Positions 54,985 to 64,000 of a stretch of DNA of 64,000 bases are shown piece after piece. The number at the start of each line of letters is the position of its first letter. Within the stretch, counting starts at the first letter, position 1. The notes beneath the pieces were generated by a model. That model did no database searches, was not told the DNA's origin, and saw only the letters and a program-made list of their open reading frames with translations. This stretch comes from Campanula takesimana (taxonomy: Eukaryota; Streptophyta; Magnoliopsida; Asterales; Campanulaceae): contig JAOWBW010000283.1 of NCBI GenBank assembly GCA_026119855.1, positions 558,001 through 622,000 of the forward strand, written 5' to 3'. Made by a program: the position numbers and the translations under genes.

Positions 54985-56412
54985 ACACAGAAGGTACCAA
55001 TGGAAAACCTTATAGTGAACTTACTTGTACCACTATAATTCTCCCATTGCCTGACTCCACAACAAGACCAGCTGGACTTTCCACAAGAAGCACAGTAATG
55101 AATACTTGCTAAACAACAACAACCAGGCAATGATTCTAAAATAAGGAATCAAGCCAAACACATCACAAAGATGAACCAATCCAAACCACATCAAAAGATG
55201 TTCAACAATACCCCATGTAACACTTATTCATATTCCCTAACACGTTTGTTCACAAAGGAACCAATTTCAAACACTAGGGTGTTCCACAACAACCCTCTAG
55301 TTACTCTAGGATATCACCTAAGACCTAGACCAAGATTTAACTCTAATTCACTTGGATTTAAACAACTCAAAATTTTCAGCAGCCCTGGGCGGTCGCCCAC
55401 ACCAGACTGTACGGCCGCCCAAAACACTCTGTCTCAAGACAAAAATCTTCCAGATAAGTGTGCGGCCGCACGCCCTATTTGGGCGGCCGCCCAACACACC
55501 CCCCAAGCCAAAACTTGAACAAACTATAGTCCTTTCGTTCCACCGTTCCACAAGTATAAATATAATTTTTCTAATATACTAATATACTCATTTAAGGATA
55601 CTTTCATTCATTTCTCCCGTCCCAAGAATAATAGTATAATTTTTATAATATACTTATTTAACATTTAACTCAAGTTAATATTCTATCGTCCCACAATTAG
55701 GAGTATACTTTCAAACACTTATACTAATATTCTCAGGATATAAACATACTCCACATACATCCTTGCATACAAACCAAGTCACTTACCCAGTATAATTATA
55801 CTCCTTTAGTCCCAAATAAACAAGTATCACAAATAAATTCTTTTCACAATAATTTCACCACATATCACACATATAGCAAATATATGACCATTTTACTATT
55901 TAAGGGGAATTAGTAACTTACCTATTTCCGGAAAAAGTATCGCAGAAATATGTTTTGTTCGGGTAGAAATGAACTACTCAACGCCCTGATCATTTTTATA
56001 TAATTAGATTTTAAAACGGAGTAGTAATTAAAAAGATAGAAATTAAAATAGGATGAAACTTACCTTGAATGTTCATGAACCAGAGGGAGTAAAAGTTTAC
56101 TCTGTGTGTGTGTGATTACGCAGAGAAAGAGAGAGATGGGAGGGTAAGAACAATTTGATATTTTCTATTTTTCACTTTGGTCCTTCCACTTTCATTTTGA
56201 GCAAATAAGCCCCTGAACTTTAAAGTTACACTTTGGACCTAAAGTTTCAACTAACTCAGTTATTCCTTTTAACAAAATTTCTACTAACACTTTAACTACA
56301 ACATATGCTCAAATAATATATGCAAGTCATAAAAATATTTTCTAACACATAAAATGCACATAAAAGTTCCATTTTAAGTTAAGAAAATTAGGGGGGGTTT
56401 GGGGTCGTTACA
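54985..56412 (-). repeat. E2 3' LTR, right part
   Basis: Resumes the E2 LTR after E1; on the minus strand it starts TGTAACGACCCC at 56412. CpG-rich words GGGCGGTCGCCC (55387-55398), ACGGCCGCCC, GCGGCCGCAC and GGGCGGCCGCCC lie within 55387-55492. Further right are several fragments resembling Stowaway ends (for example CTCCCGTCCCAAGAATAA near 55615). Confidence 0.92.
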
Positions 56413-56720
56413 ATCACTCCCCCTTAAAGAAAATTCGTCCCGAATTTTAGGATAACTTACCAAACGAATCAAACAACCAAGGATATTTCCTTTCCATTTC
56501 TTCCCGAAGCTCCCAAGTAGATTCTTCCACATTATGGTTCTTCCTAACTGACCATCTGTCTGAGGATGAAAAGTCGTTCTATATCCCAATTCTGAATTGA
56601 AAGTCTTCTGAATTGCTTGCTAAAATCAAGATGTAAATAAGGAACCCATATCCAATACCATGCTCGTAGGCATCCCATGAAATCGCACTATCTTCTGAAC
56701 AATTAAGTAACAACTGGAAT
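56413..56720 (-). pseudogene. E2 integrase remnant fused to chromodomain end
   Basis: From right to left: VRFHGMPTSMV and LFTS (degenerate SDRDPRFTS region), then FHPQTDGQLGRTI, then, after a large internal deletion and a frame change, NVEESTWELREEMERKYPWL of the chromodomain, a stop, and the PPT (AAGGGGGAGTGA near 56412-56425) before the 3' LTR. Roughly 0.9 kb of pol is missing between the catalytic Glu and the chromodomain. Confidence 0.8.
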
Positions 56721-58901
56721 TAACATTTATACCCTCAAAATAGATAAGGTGAGAAAATTTGGTAACCAATCCGCTATCAATCAACATCATTGGTATCATC
56801 TATTCAGTGTAACTCCTTCAATAAAACCTTTCGCAATAGATTCATATCCATTCAGAAATCTCAAAGGCTTGTCACAAACCAACTGATCACTGATATTTTA
56901 CTTCCAGATTATTCGCAACTCAAGGACTTAGTTGAATGCTTAGAATTTCACGTGTCAAACAAATCAAATGTAACTCTTCAAATTATCTCAATACTCTACA
57001 TTTACTTGGATTCATAATTAAATTGGTCCTGTGTATCTCTTCAAGTACCTGTAGTTGAATTCCGTTATGCATGTTGGTTCCACTAAGTGTCGACTACATA
57101 CTCTGCTATAAAAGTAAAGTTCCATCACTAGCAATGAACAAAATCGTGTTGTCTATCATCATTCATTCCACTAGTAATTTTCTATAATTGAAATCATTCA
57201 ATAGAGTAGAAACTTAAAGCTTCCACAATCGCAAAATTACACCATGTCTCAACTCACAAAAACTCTAAAATGTTAATTCCTCTAACATTCCCCATTTAGT
57301 TTTATCAAACATGAACTATAAGTCAATGTATCCTCTAACACATTACCTTTCCCGGATGATATAACATGGTACTCTACTTACATTATCTCATGTGTAACTC
57401 TCTTTGAAAAAAACAATACTTTAACTCTCATGGTTGGTAAACACTTCAATATGGCTCTATAAAGGTCATTCACTAATGCCATAGATATATAATCGCAATA
57501 AATCTCAAGTTATAGGTTGGATAATTTTGTTCATAAGGAATAAATCTTCTCAAAGCACACATTGTTACCATACAATTCTGAAGCGATGAACATCTCAATC
57601 CTTCTTTAAGGCATCACCATGAATAATAAATTTATCAGATCCACTATAATGGTAAAACTTGACATATCCACTAGAAAATAGTAACACTGATCATATCCTC
57701 TAGATAACTGTAATACTAGTCAAATCCATTAAGCAATATCAATACTGAAGTTGTCATCAACTCTCGTTTCAACAATTAAAAACTCGTTTCACTCTTACCA
57801 ATCCATCGAGAAAGTGTATCTTTCTGTGTCATATAGTTAACGGCGTAGCTACCTTAGAAATCCATCAATGAATCTCTAACCATATGCCAATCTCAACAAG
57901 CTACATACCTCTGTTACTGAAGTGGAATCTTTTCCAATTACTGTTGCTTCCATTGAAGGATCAAAAGCTATGCCTGAGTTGAAACTCCCTCAAAATGATA
58001 TATCCTCTAATAAGAAGACATAATACCTTGATTTCACAACTGTTGCCTCTCACAAAGCATTCCAATTACGGCTACAGATACGACTCAACATATCCAACAA
58101 TACCACTGAAGTAGTTGTTAATTCAAACACTATGACCACAATTTATGATGCCCATACCTGGTATGAAAAACCGTTTTTAAAGTATACTCAACTCAAATTT
58201 TCAACTGATGATAATCACTTCAAGTCAACCACTGAATAAACCACTGATCTCTGAAGTTGATCAACTATATCCCCCATATAAAATAACAAGTGATGATTCG
58301 TTATAGTCATCTGGTTGAGCTCTTAGTATTCAATATACAATCGCAAAGTACCATACCTTTTCATAATAAACAATAATGATACATCCTATGTAGATATACT
58401 AAACGTAATGAATCCCTTGTCAAGAAATATCTCAAGTTGAATCTTCTACTCCTTTAACTCAACCAATGTTATGGATATATTGCACTAGATATCAACACTA
58501 TAGCATTATACCGAACAACTCAAGATAACCCAAGGTTTTCATCAATCATGTACTACTCAATAGAAAACATATCTGAGATCCCACAAAGGAAGAGTACATT
58601 CTCTAGTTTAGCGATAGACACTCTGTTGCCAACCCCATAAACCAAATACCAGGCATAACCTTGTGATAAAAAAAAAATTCAGACTTTAATGCATAAATAG
58701 CATGAATGCTAAACACATATATCTACTATACTTAATTAAAGCACACTAGCATATAAAACTCCACCACAATAATATCAAAATCTTGCTATGGCAAAATAAC
58801 TAAACCAGTAAGTAAAATATGCTCACAAATTTGCACATCACAAGTGCGCAACACTCTATCAATCACCAAACACTCCCCCTTAGGATAGACACCTCTAACA
58901 C
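56721..58901 (-). pseudogene. E2 protease-RT-RNase H region, heavily decayed
   Basis: AT-rich, with stops in every frame, but recognisable by hand translation. KRYGTLRLYIEY near 58310-58370 matches KDGSLRLCIDY of E1 RT. HQLKI, then VFHTRYGHH at 58140-58230, matches HQLKIRSEDIPKTAFRTRYGH. SKVATPLT near 57800-57870 matches the SRIATPMT end of RT. Many differences are C-to-T or G-to-A. No function is possible. Confidence 0.7.
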
Positions 58902-59270
58902 CTAAGGTAGCGACTCAGGAGACACATGTAATCGAGAAGAAAAATGCACAGACACATAAGAATGCGAAGAGCCAGGGTCTATAAGTGTATGTGCTCTCAA
59001 ACTAGACATAGAAATTATACCTCCAATCACATTAGAAGGATCTGAAATCTGTTGTTGATTGATGGCAGAAACACTACCTTGTACCTTAAGCTTCCCTGAA
59101 GAATCCCTCTTCTGGCCCTGAGAAGACCCAATTACACTTCCCGATAATTGATTCTTAAATCTAGAGCAATTCCTCTGAAAGTAACCCAACTGAACACATC
59201 TCATACATTTGCGTTGCTTCTTCCAACATCTTTCTTCTAAATGCCCTTCCTTCCGACAATAGCTACATAC
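58902..59270 (-). pseudogene. E2 zinc knuckles and protease start
   Basis: Begins with CSYCRKEGHLEERC (intact knuckle) and CMRCVQLGYFQRNC, where the conserved His is Tyr (CAT to TAT type change). Then the linker, and IDPGSSHSYVSVHFSSRL, the protease active site as in E1. The frame stops at 58902 after PESLP. Confidence 0.85.
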
Positions 59271-59549
59271 TCATTTGCCTTGAGTTCTTCTATTCTGTGG
59301 CCCTTGAAAATATTCCTTAGCTTGCGAAGATGTCCCTTGGTATTCTTTACTATTACCACGCTGGGGTTGTGGTTTTAACTGTCCTCCTCGTTTTGTCATA
59401 TCTGAGGCTTCAACCTTGCTTTTATGCTCAACTATATCGTCAATTGTTTTCATTATAGTTTCAAACACACCTTGGAACATTATTCGAACCTCTTCTCTAG
59501 CATTACCCAGCCCTGAAGGCCCCGACTGATCACCCTCTGTTCCAACCAT
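59271..59549 (-). pseudogene. E2 Gag, internally deleted
   Basis: Starts MVGTEGDQSGPSGLGNAREE and FQGVFETIMKTIDD, aligning with E1 Gag residues 1-44, then jumps in frame to EHKSKVEASDMTKRGGQL, aligning with E1 residues about 228 on. The whole Gag core (about 180 codons) is missing. A TGA ends the frame where E1-type Gag continues into the zinc knuckle (GK*VCSYC). Confidence 0.85.
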
Positions 59550-59640
59550 CTTCAGTGATTACCTGCATAAAACGCTCAACGTTACTCACTCTCTACCTAA
59601 CTACCCTCCTAGGTCACTTAGTCATTCTAGACCATCTACA

Positions 59641-59657
59641 ACCTAGCTCTGATACCA
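59641..59657 (-). other. E2 primer binding site (initiator-Met tRNA)
   Basis: The minus strand reads TGGTATCAGAGCTAGGT two bases inside the 5' LTR. It fixes the minus orientation. Confidence 0.93.
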
Positions 59658-59659
59658 AC

Positions 59660-61978
59660 TGTCGCGCCCTAGACCCGTGGTCCTACTTGGCCCCACGCTC
59701 GGGACACAAGTGGAAGACATCATAAAATACTTTTGAAAATTTTTCAAAATATATACCTTCATAAAGTTTAACAAAATTGCACTTGAAGTTCACAGACTTC
59801 CACTAACTTTCAAACAAACTTTTCAAACAACTTTCATAAACGAAAGTATTTAGCCCGAAGGCTTACAAACTTTTATACAAATGTACAAACACCGACATTA
59901 TCCAAAATATAGGTGTTACAAGATGATACAGTCAAGGAAACTCTACCCAAAAGGTTATACATCTAAGTAATGTAACCTTGACAAAACTCATATCCCAAAC
60001 TCTTACCACCACGACATCCTCCCGTGCAATTATCCTATTCCCTGGACTCGGTAAGCTACTAAAATGCAACTACGTTACATGCTGATATGATAATCATAAA
60101 GAAACAATATCAACAAATAATCATATAGCACATAACATGAGAGGCTCCCTATCGCCAACCGTCCCATACCGGTTGGAAATAATGACCAACTCATCATACA
60201 ACACATAGTGTAGGAGTAAACACTCCTACGGGAATACGAAGCTAAGGTTTACCGAAATAACATAACCATCTGAGAATACCATCTGAGAATACCATCTGAG
60301 AAAACCATCTGAGCAGCATAAATAGCTGAAGCCGGGATCCCGAAAACCAAACCATAACCAATAGAACCAAAGTAACCAGAGAGGGAAATATGACACAAAT
60401 TCATAACCCAAATGCTCACCAAAGGGAGAGATTCATCCCATCCAAGGCCAATCTAGATTGGGGAAACTGAGAAGGCACAGTGGACACCTTATAGTGAACT
60501 TGGCTTGTGTGCCACTATAATTCTCCCACCGCCTGACACATAAGGTACCAATGGAAAAAACCTTATAGTGAACTTACTTGTACCACTATAATTCTCCCAT
60601 TTCCTGACTCCACAACAAGACCAGCTGGACTTTCCATAAGAAGCACAGTAATGAATACTTGCTAAACAACAACAACCGGGCAATGATTCTAAAATAAGGA
60701 ATCAAGCCAAACACATCACAAAGATGAACCAATCCAAACCACATCAAAAGATGTTCAACAATACCCCATGTAACACTTATTCATATTCCCTAACACGTTT
60801 GTTCATAAAGGAACTAATTTCAAACACTAGAGTGTTCCACAACAACCCTCTAGGTACTCTAGGATATCAACTAAGACCTAGACCAAGATTTAACTCTAAT
60901 TCACTTGGATTTAACAACTCAAACTTTTCAGCAGCCCTGGGCGGTCACCCACACCAGACTATGCGGCCGCCCAAAACACTCTGTCTCAAGACAAAAATCT
61001 TCCAGATAAGTGTGCAGCCGCACGCCCTATTTGGGCGGCCGCCCAACACACCCGCCAGGCCAAAACTTGAACAAACTATACTCCTTTCGTTCCACCGTTC
61101 CACAAGTATAAATATAATTTTTCTAATATGCTAATATACTCATTTAAGGATACTTTCATTCATTTCCCCCATCCCAAGAATAATAGTATAATTTTTATAA
61201 TATACTTATTTAACATTTAACTCTAGTTAATATTCTACCGTCCCACAAGTAGGAGTATACTTTCAAACACTTATACTAATATTCTCAGGATATAAACATA
61301 CTCCACATACATCTTTGCATACAAACCAAGTCACTTACCCAGTATAATTATACTCCCTTTGTCCCAAATAAACAAGTATCATAAATAAATTATTTTCACA
61401 ATAATTTCACCACATATCACACATATAGCAAATATATGACCATTTTACTATTTAAGGGGAATTAGTAACTTACCTATTTCCGGAAAAAGTATCGCAGAAA
61501 TATGTTTTGTTCGGGTAGAAATGAACTACTCAATGCCCTGATCATTTTTATATAATTAGATTTTAAAACGGAGTAGTAATTAAAAAGATATAAATTAAAA
61601 TAGGATGAAACTTACCTTGAATGTTCATGAACCAGAGGGAGTAAAAGTTTACTCTGTGTGTGTGTGTGTGTGTGTGTGATTACGCAGAGAAAGAGAGAGA
61701 TGGGAGGGTAAGAACAATTTGATATTTTCTATTTTTCACTTTAGTCCTTCCACTTTCATTTTGAGCAAATAAGCCCCTGAACTTTAAAGTTACACTTTGG
61801 ACCCTAAAGTTTCAACTAACTCATTTATTCCTTTTAACAAAATTTCTACTAACACTTTAACTACAACATATGCTCAAATAATATATGCAAGTCATAAAAA
61901 TATTTTCTAACACATAAAATGCACATAAAAGTTCCATTCTAAGTTAAGAAAATTAGGGGGGGTTTTGGGGTCGTTACA
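59660..61978 (-). repeat. E2 5' LTR
   Basis: 2319 bp; shows the empty site for E1 (CACCGCCTGACAC near 60528-60540). A deletion of about 40 bp near 60049 distinguishes it from the other LTR, as does a longer (TG)n run near 61655-61678. CpG-rich words at 60949-61044. Confidence 0.93.
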
Positions 61979-61983
61979 GTACG

Positions 61984-63195
61984 GGGATGACTTATGTTTG
62001 GTAATTTTGTAGTTAACCAAAAGTGCATCCATTTCTTTCTCGAAGTGAGAACCATTGTCGGAGATGATCTCATGAGGAATACCATATCGGCACATGATGT
62101 GGTTCTTCACGAATTCAGCCACTTTCTTGGCATTGAGAACTCGGTAAGCTTGTGCCTCGACCCATTTTGTGAAATTGTCCACGGCCATAAGGATGAATGA
62201 TTGTCCGTTTCTTCCCGTAGGATGGACTTTGTCGATGATATCTATACCCCAACAAGAGAATGGCCAAGGTGTGGTCATGTTGTATAGTTGTGAAGGTGGA
62301 GCATGTTGCAGATTAGCATGGAACTGGCACTTGGCGCATTTCTTGACTTTCTCTATGCAGTCTTGTTCCATTGTAGTGCAATAGTAACCGATACAGAGTA
62401 TCTTCTTGGCCAACATAATCCCATTCATGTGGGGTCCACACTCGCCTTCATGGACTTCGTGCATGATTTCTTGAGCTTCGGACTCGTTTGCACATAAAAG
62501 ATTGATCCCTTGATGATGTCTCTTGTAGACTCGGTTCCCAATCAATACATATCTGGCGGCTAGCTTTTGTAGTGCTATTTGAGTTTTCCCATTGCTGTTC
62601 TCGGGAAAGGTGCCGTTGTTGAGAAAATTCATGATGTCAGTGTACCACGGGGGGTTATCTTGGACTTCATTTATCTCAATGTTCAAGCAGTGTGCCGGAC
62701 TGGTCCTTCTTGAAATTTTGAAGGGTTTCACCATTTTTCCTTTGGGCATCTCAACCAGTGAGGCTATAGTAACCAAAGCATCGGCAAAGCGGTTCTTGTC
62801 TCTTGGCAAATAATTGAACGTGATATCTTGAAATTGTTCAACCAATTCCTTGAGGTGTTGACCATACTGTTGGAGGGTCGGGTCTTGGATTCACCATTTA
62901 CCCGATGTTTGATTGATGAGGAGCAGGGAGTCACCGAATACTTCTAGGTCTGTGACATTTCTTTCTAGGGCCGCTTCTAGCCCCGCTATACATGCCTCAT
63001 ACTCGGCAATGTTGTTGTAGCTTCAAATTCAAGACGGATGGCAATTGGGGTGTAGATGTCCTTTGGATTGACAAGCAACATTCCTATCCAATAACCATGT
63101 TTATTGGCGGCGCCATCGAAAAAGAGTTGCCACTTATTTTCCTCAGTTGTAGTACAAACCAAGTGCTTATTGGGAAACTATAAGTCCTCCCCCCT
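61984..63195 (-). pseudogene. E3 RNase H and integrase amino-terminal/catalytic part
   Basis: From right to left: RNase H (WQLFFDGAANKHG near 63130; IAIRLEFEAT, then a one-base deletion near 63015 that shifts the frame; DLEVFGDSLLLINQTSG; then an in-frame TGA near 62890), then from 62845 an open stretch FNYLPRDKNRFADALVTIAS, the HHCC zinc region (HEVHEGECGPH, CAKCQ), and the integrase core CWGIDIIDKV and ISDNGSHFE with two catalytic Asp. It stops at HKSSPY, where E2 is inserted. It continues at 42027. Confidence 0.88.
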
Positions 63196-64000
63196 TCACT
63201 TCGTCACACGGAAATTCAGCAAGCTGATCACTGAACACTTTCCCCCTGATAGATTTAAGTGTGACGTAAGTGATATCATAGCCGGCGAGAATGAAGTACC
63301 ATTTGTGGAGTCTCGTTGCTCTTGTGCTAGCATAGCCCCAAGGGCTTCATCATTCACTGTGAGGTAAATCAAGAGAGGCTTCTCCTTGTGAGGTGGAACC
63401 AAGACTGGAGGGCATGTCAAGTAACGCTTCACTTGGTCGAAGGCTTCTTGGCAAGCTTCGGTCCATTCTAGAGCCACATTCTTCTTGAGTAGCTTGAAGA
63501 TGGGCTCACACATGGAGGTAACCTGGTGCATAAACCGACTGATGTATTGAAGTCTGCCCATGAAACCTTTGATTTCTTTCTGTGTCTTGGGAGGAGGCAT
63601 GTCAATGATTGCTTTGATTTTTGAGGGATCTGCTTCAATACCCCTTTCTGTGACCATGTAGCCAAGAACTTTGCCTCGGATAACCCCAAATGTGCACTTT
63701 GCGGGATTGAGCCTCATCTTGTGTTAACAAAGCCTTTCAAAGAACTTGCGGAGGTCGATCAAATGTTGACCGTCGGTCCCCTTCGAGTGGAAGATCATGT
63801 CGTCCACATAGACCTTGATCTCCTTGTGAATCATATCATAGAACAAGTCTGTAACAGCCCTTTGATAAGTAGCCCCAGTGTTCCTTAACCCAAACGGTAT
63901 AACTGTGTAGCAAAAAGTGCCCCACGGTGTTGTGAAAGCAGTCTTGTGTTGATCCTCTTCAGCCATGAGAATCTGATTGTACCCAGCAAAACCATCCACA
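63196..64000 (-). pseudogene. E3 reverse transcriptase (cut by the window end)
   Basis: FAGYNQILMAEEDQHKTAFT, FCYTVIPFGLRNTGATYQRA, YVDDMIFHSK (YVDD at 63810-63799), an in-frame TAA at 63724-63726, then LNPAKCTFGVIRGKVLGYMV, GIEADPSKIKAI and FMGRLQYISRFM. This is a Ty3/gypsy RT of Tat/Ogre type. Protease, Gag and the 5' LTR lie beyond the window. Confidence 0.9.

Larger units (their letters stand above)
42033..61978 (-). mobile_element. E2: Tekay-like Ty3/gypsy element with decayed interior
   Basis: LTR-LTR element inserted in the E3 integrase gene with perfect target duplication GTACG (42028-42032, 61979-61983). Without E1 it is about 7.9 kb: 3' LTR (42033-42950 plus 54985-56412, about 2346 bp), 3.25-kb interior and 5' LTR (59660-61978, 2319 bp). 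Interior pol is full of stops and frameshifts and has internal deletions, while the LTRs differ only by scattered changes and a deletion of about 40 bp. This points to transposition of an already defective copy. Confidence 0.9.
20279..64000 (-). mobile_element. E3: Ogre/Tat-like Ty3/gypsy element (5' part outside window), host to three nested insertions
   Basis: On the minus strand the element comes in from beyond 64000 with RT, RNase H and integrase. It ends with structured 3' modules, an antisense ORF, a minisatellite, a PPT and the 3' LTR at 20279-21249. E3's own DNA is 63999-61984, 42032-41763, 35268-34849 and 24217-20279. Between these lie E2, E4 and E5, each with a target duplication. 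Removing E2 and E4 restores an open integrase reading across both joints (checked by translation). The order RT-RH-IN marks Ty3/gypsy. The antisense ORF and tandem repeats downstream of pol are features reported for the Tat/Ogre clade. Confidence 0.9.

Noticed and set aside
1..64000. Host protein-coding genes
   Set aside because: All long frames belong to Gag, Pol, the antisense retroelement ORF or repeat artefacts. No exon-like series with host similarity was recognised.

Overview
The window is plant nuclear DNA made almost entirely of LTR retrotransposons. Lineage-diagnostic protein motifs (Tekay chromodomain, SIRE and Angela Ty1/copia polymerases, Ogre/Tat-like Ty3/gypsy polymerase with an antisense extra ORF), initiator-Met tRNA primer sites and Stowaway-like MITEs point to a repeat-rich angiosperm, probably a eudicot. 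I see no host gene, no tRNA or rRNA gene and no organelle DNA. The species cannot be read from the sequence.

Layout, left to right: (1) 1-1872, part of a Tekay-type LTR (minus), inserted in the 3' untranslated part of (2) a decayed SIRE-lineage copia element (1873-9018, minus). That element sits inside (3) an LTR fragment (9019-10199, minus) of the same broad family as element E5 below. (4) 10200-11629 plus 20115-20278 is older locus DNA: a 1122-bp tandem duplication, each copy carrying a 270-bp Stowaway-like MITE. The second copy is split by (5) a complete Angela-lineage copia element (11630-20114, minus, target duplication TAAAC). (6) From 20279 to beyond 64000 runs one Ogre/Tat-like element, E3 (minus). 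It has a 3' LTR at 20279-21249, a minisatellite, a broken antisense PMD-like ORF, structured 3' modules, and integrase, RNase H and RT at the right edge; its 5' half lies outside the window.

Three elements are inserted in E3. E5 (24218-34843, plus, TSD CCGCC) has no coding capacity and carries five tandem-repeat arrays. E4 (35274-41757, plus, TSD GTACC) encodes only Gag and has LTRs related to those of E3. E2 (42033-61978, minus, TSD GTACG) is a Tekay-like element with a decayed pol. E2 is itself split in its 3' LTR by a nearly intact Tekay chromovirus, E1 (42951-54979, plus, TSD GCCTG), whose 5' LTR contains a 3.2-kb solo LTR (44742-47986, TSD GCTTT/GCTTC). The nesting depth is four: E3 > E2 > E1 > solo LTR. 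Every complete insertion is closed by a 5-bp target duplication I could read, and the E3 integrase reading frame is continuous across the E2 and E4 insertions once these are removed.

Three observations deserve attention. First, short CpG-dense near-palindromic modules occur in every LTR family here. Related versions, with an 18-bp identity, are shared by Angela (copia) and Tekay-like (gypsy) LTRs, and several lie 100-400 bp upstream of a TATA box. A cluster of the same kind precedes the putative promoter of the antisense ORF. Second, two compact RNA-fold candidates recur in the 3' regions of E3, E4 and E5, with stem changes that keep pairing: an A-tract plus GNRA-like hairpin at the pol stop, and a CTACG...CGTAG module with an inner hairpin. 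Third, the 3' arrays of E5 carry regularly spaced TGACGTAAG (as-1/bZIP-type) and TTGACC (W-box-type) words. All identities and counts were made by eye.
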